Shown one piece after another: positions 17,737 through 26,289 of a DNA stretch of 64,000 nt. The stretch's first letter is position 1, and each line of letters starts with the position of its first letter. The position numbers and the translations under genes are program-made. The notes beneath the pieces were generated by a model. It was given only the letters and a program-made list of their open reading frames with translations. It did no database searches and was not told where the DNA came from. Source of the stretch: Palsa-506 sp963707065 (GTDB lineage Bacteria; Actinomycetota; Actinomycetes; Streptosporangiales; Streptosporangiaceae); contig CAVPPJ010000018.1 of assembly GCA_963707065.1 (NCBI GenBank), positions 310,001 through 374,000 on the forward strand, read 5' to 3'.

Positions 17737-18266
17737 GTCCCCGATGGTAGTTCGCCGCCGCCGGCCAGCCTTGCCCGCAGCGCGGCGCCCTTTGCCTGCG
17801 CGGTGTCGCGGAGCTGCCGCTGGAAGGCCACCATCCGCTCGCGCAGCGGCTCATCCGAGGCCGCCAGGATCCGGACGGCCAGCAGGCCCGCGTTGCGGGC
17901 GCCGCCGACGGCGACCGTGGCCACCGGGATCCCGGCGGGCATCTGGACAATCGACAGCAGCGAGTCAAGCCCGTCAAGATGCGCGAGCGGCACCGGCACG
18001 CCGATCACCGGCAGCGGCGTGACCGAGGCGAGCATGCCGGGCAGGTGAGCCGCGCCGCCTGCGCCGGCGATGAGCACCCGCAGGCCGCGGCCCGCGGCGG
18101 CCGAGCCGTACTCGATCATCTCGCGGGGCATCCGGTGCGCCGACACGACGTCGGTCTCGCAGCCGATGCCGAACTCGGCCAGCGCCTCGACCGCCGCCGC
18201 CAGCACCGGCCAGTCCGAGTCGCTGCCCATGACCACGCCCACCTGCGGTCCGCCGCCCATCGCCAC
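17733..18266 (-). CDS. purE: N5-carboxyaminoimidazole ribonucleotide mutase
   Basis: Class I PurE of purine biosynthesis: rearranges N5-CAIR, the PurK product, to CAIR. 177 residues; motifs GSDSDWPVL, VSAHRMPREM (catalytic His) and AGAGGAAHLPGM, then VGGARNAGLLAVRIL. The SAHRMP form identifies the bacterial class I mutase. It lies 92 bp downstream of purK and shares a 4 bp start/stop overlap with the acyl-CoA dehydrogenase gene. Confidence 0.96.
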   Translation of the reverse strand: MAMGGGPQVGVVMGSDSDWPVLAAAVEALAEFGIGCETDVVSAHRMPREMIEYGSAAAGRGLRVLIAGAGGAAHLPGMLASVTPLPVIGVPVPLAHLDGLDSLLSIVQMPAGIPVATVAVGGARNAGLLAVRILAASDEPLRERMVAFQRQLRDTAQAKGAALRARLAGGGELPSGT

Positions 18267-18358
18267 GCTCCCGTCCGCTCCCCGCGCCGCCGCGCTGTCC
18301 GTGTTGCCTTGTCCGTGCCGCCGTGATCTTCGCGCTGGTGCCTCCGGCCGGCCCGGGT

Positions 18359-19564
18359 CTACGGCTGCTCCGTGCCCAGGCTCAGGTAGCTGGCGGCGCG
18401 CCTGGCCCGGTCACCGATCTCCGCCAGGTCATCGCCGACCACGGTGACATGGCCGACCTTCCGGCCTGGCCTTACCACCTTGCCGTAAAGATGGACCTTG
18501 ACGCCGGGATCGGCGGCCATCACGTGGATGAGCCGGTCGTGCAGGTCCGGGTCATCGCCGCCGAGGATGTTGACCATGACGGCCTGCCGCCCGGCGAGGC
18601 CGGGGGCACCGAGCGGCAGGTTGAGCACGGCGCGCAGGTGCTGCTCGAACTGCGAGGTCGTTGATCCCTCGATAGTCCAGTGACCGCAGTTGTGCGGCCG
18701 CATCGCTAGCTCGTTCACCACAAGGCCATCCGTGGTCTCGAACAGCTCGACTGCCAGCAGGCCGGTCACCCCGAGCTCGGCGGCGATCGTCAGGGCAAGC
18801 CGCTGCGCTTCCGCCCGGCGGCCCGCGGAAAGCCCGGGCGCGGGGGCCAGCACCTCACGGCAGATCCCGTCCCGCTGCACGGTCTGCACGACCGGGTAGG
18901 CGGCGCCCTGCCCGGCCGGCGATCGCGCGACCAGCGCGGCCAGCTCCCGCTCGAACGCGACGTACTCCTCGGCGATCAGCTCAAGCCCGTGCCCGCGGGC
19001 GTGCGCCAGTACGTCCGCTGCCTCGCCCGCCGTGCCGCACACCCATACGCCGCGGCCGTCGTATCCGCCGCTGACCGCCTTCAGCACAACCGGCCAGCCG
19101 CCACTGGCCGCGATGGACGCGATGTCATCGCTGCTGGTCACCGTCACGAACCGCGGGCAGGCGATGCCCATCGCGGCCAGCCGCTGCCGCATGGCGCGCT
19201 TGTCCTGGGCGAACCGGAGCGCGGCCGGGGCCGGCCGGACCGCCGCCCCGGCCGCTTCCAGGGCGGCCAGCTGCGGGCCGGGCACCTGCTCGTGGTCGAA
19301 CGTGACGACATCGCAGCCGGCCGCGAACGCCAGCAGGTCGGCGCCGCTGCGGTAATCCCCCACCCGGGTGCCCGCGCATACCTGGGCGGCGCTCTCGGCG
19401 GCGTCCGCCGCGAGCACGCGGAATCCGATGCCGAGGCCGATCGCGGCCTGGCCCGTCATGCGGGCGAGCTGTCCCGCGCCGACCATCCCGACGACGGGCA
19501 CGCCGCGGTAGCCGGGAGCGCGGGCAGCGACCGCGGCCGGGGATTCACCGGCCTGATTCGTCAC
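18359..19564 (-). CDS. purK: N5-carboxyaminoimidazole ribonucleotide synthase
   Basis: ATP-grasp enzyme carboxylating AIR with bicarbonate. About 401 residues from the GTG at 19564 (VTNQAGESP), giving the normal length; the frame upstream to 19720 is Arg/Ala-rich filler. Motifs: VGMVGAGQLARMTGQAA at the N-terminus, VTFDHEQVP, WPVVLKAVSGGYDGRGVWV for the ATP-grasp lysine, LIAEEYVAFERELA and MRPHNCGHWTIEGS with Glu/Asn metal ligands. First gene of the purK-purE-acyl-CoA dehydrogenase unit and divergent from the GtrA-family gene. Confidence 0.95.
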   Translation of the reverse strand: MTNQAGESPAAVAARAPGYRGVPVVGMVGAGQLARMTGQAAIGLGIGFRVLAADAAESAAQVCAGTRVGDYRSGADLLAFAAGCDVVTFDHEQVPGPQLAALEAAGAAVRPAPAALRFAQDKRAMRQRLAAMGIACPRFVTVTSSDDIASIAASGGWPVVLKAVSGGYDGRGVWVCGTAGEAADVLAHARGHGLELIAEEYVAFERELAALVARSPAGQGAAYPVVQTVQRDGICREVLAPAPGLSAGRRAEAQRLALTIAAELGVTGLLAVELFETTDGLVVNELAMRPHNCGHWTIEGSTTSQFEQHLRAVLNLPLGAPGLAGRQAVMVNILGGDDPDLHDRLIHVMAADPGVKVHLYGKVVRPGRKVGHVTVVGDDLAEIGDRARRAASYLSLGTEQP

Positions 19565-19857
19565 CCGCCGTAGCCTACGAGGTGCCCGGGCGGCCCGCGC
19601 AGCCTGGCCGGGCAAGCGCCGTCGCCGCGGCGGGCCAGCCGCCGGGAACGCCGCTGGCGGCGCTGCGTGCCGGACCCGCGCTGGCGGCCGCTCCGTCCGG
19701 CCGGCAGCGGCGCAGGTCACCTGTTCCGGCTCAGCGGCAGGCGCCGGCCATTACCATTGGCTGACTGTTACATGGGCTGTACATTCGGTTTCATAGCCGA
19801 ATATCGCCGCGACGGCGCTGCGCGCGCCTGCCGACGCCAGAAGGGACAACGCCCCCT

Positions 19858-20523
19858 GTGAGCCTCGTCTCCGATCTGCACCGGCGCTTCGCCACGCTGA
19901 TCGCCGAGCTGACAAAATTCGGCCTCATCGGCACGCTGGGGCTGATCATCGACCTCGGCGGCGCGGCGCTGCTGCACGGCAAGGCCGGCCTCGGGCCGCT
20001 GATGGCCAAGGCGATCTCCGCGTCGGTCGCCGCAGTGGTCTCCTACACGGGTCACCGGCTGTGGACCTTCCGGCACCGGGCCAGCCAGAGCCTCGTGCGC
20101 GGAGGCCTGATCTTCTTCGGGCTGAACCTGATCGGCCTGGTGATCTCCCTGCTGGTGATCGGGTTCGTGACCGGCCCCCTCGGCCTGGAGAGCCTCGCGG
20201 CCTACAACGCAGCCCAGGTCGTCGGCGTGCTGCTGGGCATGGCGTTCCGCTACTGGTCGTACCGGCGGTGGGTGTTCCTCGCCTTCGCGCCCGGCCAGGC
20301 TGCGCTGCCGGTACCGGCAGCGCCCGAGCTAACTCCGGTGCCGCCGGCCGGCCGCAGCAGCCACCCGGCCCCTGGCGGGCACGTTCCGGCGGACCGCCCC
20401 CCGGCCGACCGGGCCCGGGCAGATCATCTCCGGGCGGACCGACTGAGGACCGAGCGGCTGCACGCGGAACGACTCCACGCCGAGCGGCTCAAGGCCGAGC
20501 GGCTCCAGGCGGACCAGGCCTAA
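19858..20523 (+). CDS. GtrA-family membrane protein with a repeat tail
   Basis: 221 residues. The first ~145 form the four-helix GtrA domain: LTKFGLIGTLGLIIDLGGAA, VVSYTGHRLWTFRHR and YNAAQVVGVLLGMAFRYWSY. GtrA proteins are thought to flip polyprenyl-linked sugars or help cell-surface glycosylation. Unusually, the last 44 residues are eight to nine tandem five-residue units of the type A-(D/E)-R-L-x, highly charged and probably helical and cytoplasmic. The GTG at 19858 is preceded by AAGGGA. Divergent from purK, with the shared promoter region at 19565-19857. Confidence 0.87.
   Translation: MSLVSDLHRRFATLIAELTKFGLIGTLGLIIDLGGAALLHGKAGLGPLMAKAISASVAAVVSYTGHRLWTFRHRASQSLVRGGLIFFGLNLIGLVISLLVIGFVTGPLGLESLAAYNAAQVVGVLLGMAFRYWSYRRWVFLAFAPGQAALPVPAAPELTPVPPAGRSSHPAPGGHVPADRPPADRARADHLRADRLRTERLHAERLHAERLKAERLQADQA
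20389..20520 (+). repeat. 15 bp coding repeats in the GtrA tail
   Basis: Tandem 15 bp units encode ADRPP, ADRAR, ADHLR, ADRLR, TERLH, AERLH, AERLK, AERLQ and a partial ADQA. The later units are the most uniform, as expected from unit duplication. It is not a classical A(D/N)LXX pentapeptide beta-helix because the third position is Arg. Confidence 0.75.
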
Positions 20524-20556
20524 AGCGCCGGCCGGGCTCACTCAGGCCGTGCTCAC

Positions 20557-21834
20557 TCAGGCCGGGCCGCTGACGACGGGCTCATCGCCCGCCCCGGTAT
20601 TGGCGTGCGGGAGGAACACCGCGAAGACGGCCGGCCGCGGCCGGACCAGGACAACCTGCCCGCCGTCCGCCGCCGCGGCCGAGCGGGCCAGGGCCAGCCC
20701 GAGCCCGGTGCCCCCGGGCCGGCCGCTGACGCTGCGCTCGAAGATTCTCGGCACCAGTTCCTGCGGCACGCCCTTGCCCTCGTCCCTGACCTCCACGACC
20801 ACCGACCGCGGAGTCTGCGACGTCCTGATGGTCACCACCCCGCCGCCGTGCACCAGCGCGTTGTCGAGCAGGGTAGCGATCACCTGCGCGGCGCTGCCCG
20901 GCGTCACGTACGCGAACAGGCCCTTCTCCCCGGTTATCTCCAGCTTCCTGCTCAGCCGCCGGAACGCGGGATCCCACTCGACGACCTGCTGGGCGACGAT
21001 ATCGTCGACGGACGTGAGCACCGGAGTGCCCGCCACCGACCGGCGCGCCACCCGGCCGAGCAGCTGCCCGACGACATCGGTGAGCCGCTCCGTCTGGGCG
21101 AGGGCCGCCGCGCCCTCCTCCCGCACGACATCGGGATCCTGCGCGGAGGCGATCATCTCCTCGAGCCGCATCGACAGCGCAGTGAGCGGCGTGCGCAGCT
21201 GGTGGGAGGCGTCAGCGGCGAAGTCGCGCCCGGCTGACAGCAGGTCGGTGATGCGCTGCGCGGAGCCGTCGAGGCCCTCGGCTACCTGATCGAGTTCCGG
21301 TATCCCGTAGCGGCGCCCCAGCGGGCGGGCATCGCCCGAGCCGAGCCGGTCCGCGGCCTCGGCGAGTTCCTCCAGCGGCCGGGTCAGCCGCCGGGCCTGC
21401 ACGATCGCCAGCAGCACGGCAACGGCGACCGCGAGCAGCGCGAGCGCGATGATCCCCAGCAGCGCCTGGGTCTGCCGGGAGTCGAGCACCGTATCGTCGG
21501 CCTCCACGGTCACGGAGAAATCCCTGGTGAAGGCCTGGCCGACGATCGTGTCCCCGCGCGGGGGCACGATGCCGACCGTGACCAGGCCGACCGAGTACTG
21601 CTTGATGACCACATACCGGTCCGGCAGCGAGCTGCCCACCTGCGCAGCGTTCGGCAGCAGGCCGGCGTTGACCCGCCCCTGCAGATCCCTGGCCAGCGTG
21701 GTGGCGTCCCGCCGCACCTGCTCGGATGCCTCGCTGACCTGAAAGCGGTTAATGACGAAGGCGAGCGGCACGCCCAGCAGCAGGACCGTGGCTACGGCTA
21801 CGGCGAGAGTCGAGATGAGCAGGCGGCGCCGCAC
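20557..21834 (-). CDS. two-component sensor histidine kinase (HAMP, HisKA)
   Basis: 425 residues. Helix 1 at ~5-28, an extracytoplasmic loop to ~125 (contains PDRYVVIKQYSVG), helix 2 (LLGIIALALLAVAVAVLLAIV), a HAMP region starting QARRLTRPLEELAEAADRL, then HisKA with His211 in DFAADASHQLRTPLTAL. HATPase: N box IATLLDNALVHGGG, G1 VRDEGKGVP, G2 GGTGLGLALARS. It follows its response regulator by 75 bp on the same strand. The sensed signal is unknown. Confidence 0.92.
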   Translation of the reverse strand: MRRRLLISTLAVAVATVLLLGVPLAFVINRFQVSEASEQVRRDATTLARDLQGRVNAGLLPNAAQVGSSLPDRYVVIKQYSVGLVTVGIVPPRGDTIVGQAFTRDFSVTVEADDTVLDSRQTQALLGIIALALLAVAVAVLLAIVQARRLTRPLEELAEAADRLGSGDARPLGRRYGIPELDQVAEGLDGSAQRITDLLSAGRDFAADASHQLRTPLTALSMRLEEMIASAQDPDVVREEGAAALAQTERLTDVVGQLLGRVARRSVAGTPVLTSVDDIVAQQVVEWDPAFRRLSRKLEITGEKGLFAYVTPGSAAQVIATLLDNALVHGGGVVTIRTSQTPRSVVVEVRDEGKGVPQELVPRIFERSVSGRPGGTGLGLALARSAAAADGGQVVLVRPRPAVFAVFLPHANTGAGDEPVVSGPA

Positions 21835-21909
21835 GGCTCAGCGCCCGGGCCCGCCATCAGCGACCGTGCCCGCCAACTGCCCTCGCATGTTCACCCTGGG
21901 CTCCCGCCA

Positions 21910-22581
21910 TCAGTCGCCGCGCTCGAACCGGAACCCGACGCCCCTGACGGTCGTGATGAAGCGCGGGCTGTGCGCGTCGTCACTGAGCTTGCGCCGGAGC
22001 CAGGAGACGTGCATGTCCAGCGTCTTCGTCGACCCCCACCACTTGCTGTCCCAGACCTGCCGCATGATCTGCTCGCGGGTCACCACTTTCCCCGCCTCGG
22101 CGACCAGCAGCGACAGCAGGTCGAATTCCTTCGAGGTCAGATCGATCTCGGTGTCGTCGAGCCAGGCCCGGCGGGCATCGGAGTCGATCCGCACGCCCTG
22201 GGCCGTGTGCGTCTCGGAGACGCCGCGGCGCAGCAGCGCGCGGACCCTGGCGAGCAGCTCGGCGAGCCGGAACGGCTTCGTGACGTAATCGTCCGCGCCG
22301 GCATCCAGGCCGATCACCGTGTCCACCTCGTCCGCCCGCGCGGTCAGGATCAGCACGGGGACTGCCTGGCCCTCGGACCGGATCAGGCGGCAGACCTCCA
22401 GGCCGTCCATCTTGGGCAGGCCGATGTCGAGCACGATCAGGTCGATGCCGCCGCCGCGCGCCGCCTCGAGCGCGCCGGGCCCGTCGGCGGAAACGCCGAC
22501 TTCGTAGCCCTCGCGCCGCAGTGCGCGCGCCAGCGGCTCGGAGATCGATGGGTCATCCTCGGCGAGCAAAACGCTGGTCAT
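21910..22581 (-). CDS. OmpR/PhoB-family response regulator
   Basis: 223 residues starting at ATG 22581; upstream codons to 22680 lack coding character. The receiver has the acidic triad AEDDP, phospho-Asp52 in IVLDIGLPKMDGLE, Thr in LTARADEVD and Lys in DYVTKPFRLAELLAR. The winged-helix DNA-binding domain contains LTSKEFDLLSLLVAEAG, TREQIMRQVWD, STKTLDMHVSWLRRKL and TVRGVGFRFE. It precedes the histidine kinase and follows the carboxylase gene, all on the minus strand. Confidence 0.94.
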   Translation of the reverse strand: MTSVLLAEDDPSISEPLARALRREGYEVGVSADGPGALEAARGGGIDLIVLDIGLPKMDGLEVCRLIRSEGQAVPVLILTARADEVDTVIGLDAGADDYVTKPFRLAELLARVRALLRRGVSETHTAQGVRIDSDARRAWLDDTEIDLTSKEFDLLSLLVAEAGKVVTREQIMRQVWDSKWWGSTKTLDMHVSWLRRKLSDDAHSPRFITTVRGVGFRFERGD

Positions 22582-22695
22582 GGTCAGATCGTATGGCGAG
22601 CAGCCAGCTTTCCCGAACGCTACGCGCGAAACACCCCGGGATACCGCGGCCCCGCGGGCCCGGCAGGGCGGCGTTTTCACCCGCTATGGCAGGCA

Positions 22696-24264
22696 TCAGA
22701 CCGGGGTCACGCCATGCCGCCTGCGGGAGAAGGCACGGTCCTTGCCGCGGGCGGCGGCGAACCTGCGGACGAGCTCCGCCCGCAGGTCTTCCGGCTCGAC
22801 GACATCATCCACGACGAGTTCCCCGGCCAGCCTGAGCACGTCGATGTCGCTCTCGTACTCCGCGCGGAGCCTGCTCGTCTCCTGCTCCCGGGCGGCCGGA
22901 TCGGTGACGGCGGCGAGCTTGTTGTAGTACACCGCGTTGACGGCCGCCTCCGCCCCCATCACCGCGATCTTGGCGGTGGGCAGCGCCAGCGTCGCGTCCG
23001 GCTCGAAGCCCGGGCCGGCCATCGCGTACAGGCCCGCGCCATAGGCCTTGCGGACGATGACGCAGACCTTCGGCACGGTGGCCTCGGCCACCGCACTGAT
23101 CATCTTGGCGCCATGCCGGATGATCCCCTGCCGCTCCACCGCCGTGCCGACCATGAAACCGGGCACGTCCGCGAGGAACAGCAGCGGCACGTTGAAGGCA
23201 TCGCAGAGCTGGATGAAGCGGGCGGCCTTGTCCGCCGAGTCGACGAACAGCACGCCGCCCTTGAACATCGGGTTGCTGGCGACCACGCCGACGACCTCGC
23301 CCGCCAGCCGGGCGAAGCCGACCACGAGTTCCCTGGCCCACAGCGCGTGGATCTCGAACAGGGAGCCGGCGTCCACCAGCCCCCGCAGGTACCTGCGCAT
23401 GTCGTAGGCCTGACGCTCGCTCGCCGGGATCATCGCCCGCAGGTCGGCCGGCTCGGGCTCGCGGGCAGGCCCGGCCGGCGGCTGCTGCTGCCAGTTGCCG
23501 GGCAGGTAGGACAGGTACGACCGGACGGCCGCCAGCGCATCGGCCTCGGAGGCGGCGAGGTAGTGGCCGCAGCCGGAGACGGTGCAGTGCATGCGGGCGC
23601 CGCCCATCTCCTCCAGCGTGGTCTTCTCCTTGACCACCATCTCCACCATCCGCGGGCTGCCCAGGTACATCGAGGCGTTCCCGTCCACCATCGCGACGTA
23701 GTCGCAGAAGGCCGGGATATAGGCGCCGCCCGCCGCCGACGGGCCGAACAGCGCGCACACCTGCGGGATCGAGCCGGACGCCCGCACCTGGGTGTGGAAG
23801 ATCCGGCCCGCGCCGCGGCGGCCGGGGAACATCTCGACCTGGTCGGTGATCCGGGCGCCGGCCGAGTCCACCAGGTAGACCATGGGCAGGCCGGATGCGT
23901 AGGCCTTCTCGATGATCCGGATTATCTTCTCGACCGTGCGCGCGCCCCAGGAGCCCGCCTTGACCGTGGAGTCGTTGGCCATCAGCGCCACCGGCCTGCC
24001 GCCGACCGTGGCTGTCCCGGTGATCACGCCGTCCGCGGGCAGGTCGGCCGCGAGCACGTTCGCGTACCGGCCGTCCTCGGTGAAGCTGCCCTCGTCGGCG
24101 AGCAGCGCGATCCGGTCCCTGGCGAACAGCTTGCCCTTGGCCGCTGCCGCCTCGTGATACCTGGCCGCGCCGCCGCGGGTGATCCTGGCGCGGATCTCGG
24201 GCAGATCCGGATGGCCAGGATCGCCGCCGGTGCCGGGACCGGACGTGCTCGGTTCTTCGCTCAC
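22696..24264 (-). CDS. acyl-CoA carboxylase beta (carboxyltransferase) subunit
   Basis: 522 residues from GTG 24264 (VSEEPSTSG). A crotonase-fold carboxyltransferase that moves the carboxyl group from biotin to an acyl-CoA. N-half: GVITGTATVGGRPVALMAND, STVKAGSWG, YLVDSAGARITDQVEMFPGR and GPSAAGGAYIPAF (oxyanion glycines). C-half: VGVVASNPMFKGGVLFVDSA, FLADVPGFMVGTAVERQGI and RKAYGAGLYAMAGPGF. It resembles the methylcrotonyl/geranyl-CoA type more than propionyl-CoA carboxylase. No alpha subunit is adjacent, so it probably uses an alpha subunit from elsewhere, such as the one at 34.9 kb. Above a two-component pair. Confidence 0.88.
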   Translation of the reverse strand: MSEEPSTSGPGTGGDPGHPDLPEIRARITRGGAARYHEAAAAKGKLFARDRIALLADEGSFTEDGRYANVLAADLPADGVITGTATVGGRPVALMANDSTVKAGSWGARTVEKIIRIIEKAYASGLPMVYLVDSAGARITDQVEMFPGRRGAGRIFHTQVRASGSIPQVCALFGPSAAGGAYIPAFCDYVAMVDGNASMYLGSPRMVEMVVKEKTTLEEMGGARMHCTVSGCGHYLAASEADALAAVRSYLSYLPGNWQQQPPAGPAREPEPADLRAMIPASERQAYDMRRYLRGLVDAGSLFEIHALWARELVVGFARLAGEVVGVVASNPMFKGGVLFVDSADKAARFIQLCDAFNVPLLFLADVPGFMVGTAVERQGIIRHGAKMISAVAEATVPKVCVIVRKAYGAGLYAMAGPGFEPDATLALPTAKIAVMGAEAAVNAVYYNKLAAVTDPAAREQETSRLRAEYESDIDVLRLAGELVVDDVVEPEDLRAELVRRFAAARGKDRAFSRRRHGVTPV

Positions 24265-24469
24265 GATCGCGAGCGTACCGAGCGCGGGCACCGACCCCGG
24301 CAGTGACGTGGCCGGGATAACCCGTCGCGAGTAAGCCGCCGGGCACGCGGCGTAATGGCGGGCGGCCACGAGGGGAGCGGCCAGCCTCCGGACGGGCATC
24401 CTGTGATGGCGGCTTTGACCACGAGAATAATCTAGGCATGGCAGGATACCGTGGCGTGAAGGGAGGCTA

Positions 24470-26047
24470 ATGCGACGTATCGCACTTTTCCTAGTCAGGC
24501 ATAGGTTTTTTGTCGTCGCCTTTATGGTCGGCCTCGCCTTGCGAGTGGTCACAATGCTCGGGTTCCCGCCGGCGATCTGGTACGGCGGGGACTCGATTTC
24601 GTACCTGTCCACTTCGCTGAGCCTGTATCCGGGAACGTCGCGGGAATCGGGCTACGGGCTGCAGCTTTACGTGCTGCGCCCATTCCACAGCTTCGCGGTG
24701 GTGACGGGCGCCCAGCACCTGATGGGCCTCGGCATCGCGGTGATGATCTACGCCCTGCTGCGGCGGTACGGCCTGCCCGGCTGGGGCGCGACGCTGGCCG
24801 CGCTGCCGGTGCTGCTCGACGTCTATCAGATCCAGCTCGAGCAGGAGATCCTGGCCAGCGCGACATTCGGCTTCATCGTGATGGCCGCGATCACGCTCAT
24901 CCTGTGGTGGCGGGACAAGCCGCCGCTGTGGGCAGCTGCGGCCGCGGGCATGCTGCTCGGCTTCGGCTCCACGCTGTGGCCGGTGGGACTGCCGCTGCTC
25001 ATCCTCTACCTGGCGTACCTGGTCATCAGGAAGATCGGCTGGCAGGCATTCGCCGGCGCGCTGGTGGCCGGCGTGCTGCCGCTGGCGCTGTATGCCTCCT
25101 GGTTCGACGTGCGATATCACCGGGTGGCGTTCAACTACTCTGACGGCATCTTCCTGTGGTCACGCACCATGACGTTCGCCGATTGCGCCGTCATCAAGCC
25201 GCCGGCTTACGACGACGCGCTGTGCCCGAAACAGCCAGTGCCGGACCGGCCATCCGCGTCCACTTTCATCTGGGAACCCAACAGCCCGCTGAACGCGCTG
25301 CCCGGGCCGAAGTTCTCGCCCCGCAATAACGCGCTGGCGCTGCATTTCGCGATCCGGGCGATCGCCGCCCAGCCCGTCGAGTACGCCAAGGACGTACTGG
25401 ACGACTTCGCGCTCACCTTTACCTGGAACCGACCACCGCACCCGAGTGCGCTGCTGGCCGAGCGGTCCCAGTTCGCCTTCGCGACGAGCAACTGGGAACC
25501 GGCGGGCACGGCCGGCGCGCGGGCTCTTGCGAGGGAGCAGCGCACCTACACCGGCGGCAGCCTCGCGACGACCAGGGCGGTGCAGCCGTTTGCGTCGTTC
25601 ATGCGCGGATACCAGCGCGTGTTCTCCCTCCGCGGCACGATGCTCGCGGTGCTGCTGCTGATCGGCCTGGCGGGCATCGTCCGCGCGTGGGGCGGCGGCG
25701 GGCTGCGCAGGCGGCGGGAGTGGGGCGGGCCGGGGCTCTTCCCGTGGACCGCCGCCTTCACCATGCTCCTGCTGCCTAACGTGACCGCGGACTTCTCCGA
25801 GCGCTACGCCGTTCCGGCGATGCCGGTAGTCTGTCTCGCGGCCGCGCTGGCCTTCGTCAGCGTGAAGCGCCAGGCCGCAGCGCCGGTGCCGGCCGACGGG
25901 CCGCCGGCCGACGGGCCGCCGGACGGCGGCCGGCCGGACGGCGAGCCGACGGCTGAGGACCAGCCGGCTGATAGCGGGAAAGCCGGCGCTGGCGTCACGG
26001 ACGGGGGATCTGCGGACCCCGCGACCGCGTCACTGCCCCGGCAGTGA
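24470..26047 (+). CDS. polytopic membrane protein, GT-C glycosyltransferase-like
   Basis: 525 residues with about ten to twelve helices, similar in layout to polyprenyl-phosphate-sugar-dependent GT-C enzymes. An acidic pair follows helix 1 in WYGGDSISYLSTSL, where GT-C enzymes hold their catalytic Asp. A ~170-residue external loop carries FLWSRTMTFADCAVIKPP and ALHFAIRAIAAQPVEY. The tail is a cytoplasmic Pro/Gly/Asp-rich repeat (GPPADGPPDGGRPDGEP). ATG 24470 has SD GGGAGG. Paralogue of the next gene; the shared motifs are listed there. Function is inferred only from topology. Confidence 0.75.
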   Translation: MRRIALFLVRHRFFVVAFMVGLALRVVTMLGFPPAIWYGGDSISYLSTSLSLYPGTSRESGYGLQLYVLRPFHSFAVVTGAQHLMGLGIAVMIYALLRRYGLPGWGATLAALPVLLDVYQIQLEQEILASATFGFIVMAAITLILWWRDKPPLWAAAAAGMLLGFGSTLWPVGLPLLILYLAYLVIRKIGWQAFAGALVAGVLPLALYASWFDVRYHRVAFNYSDGIFLWSRTMTFADCAVIKPPAYDDALCPKQPVPDRPSASTFIWEPNSPLNALPGPKFSPRNNALALHFAIRAIAAQPVEYAKDVLDDFALTFTWNRPPHPSALLAERSQFAFATSNWEPAGTAGARALAREQRTYTGGSLATTRAVQPFASFMRGYQRVFSLRGTMLAVLLLIGLAGIVRAWGGGGLRRRREWGGPGLFPWTAAFTMLLLPNVTADFSERYAVPAMPVVCLAAALAFVSVKRQAAAPVPADGPPADGPPDGGRPDGEPTAEDQPADSGKAGAGVTDGGSADPATASLPRQ

Positions 26048-26133
26048 CGGCGCGTTCCGGTGAACTCATCGCCGAACTAGACAGGGCCACGCGCGAGCCG
26101 GCCATCTGGAGGGGGCTGCGGGCAACGCTGACC

Positions 26134-26167
26134 GCGAGACAATAAGTCGTGACGGGCGAGACAATAA
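26134..26167 (+). promoter_or_regulatory. 12 bp direct repeat, 22 bp periodic
   Basis: GCGAGACAATAA occurs at 26134-26145 and 26156-26167, identical, with starts 22 bp apart (about two helical turns), in the AT-rich gap 120-155 bp before the second GT-C-like gene. The spacing suits two protein subunits on one DNA face. Candidate operator or tandem -10 region. Confidence 0.45.
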
Positions 26168-26289
26168 ATTCGCAGATGTGACCGCGCCGCACCGCCGCGC
26201 GGTTTCCGACCGGCCTGCGGGCCTGAATCTTGGTGCTGCCAAGAGGCCTCGGAGGACCGGGCCGCGCACGAGCGCGGCAGAGAGATTGG

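Noticed and set aside
24265..24612. Extension of the carboxylase beta subunit to 24612
   Set aside because: It would overlap the divergent membrane-protein gene, and its residues do not resemble any carboxylase N-terminus.
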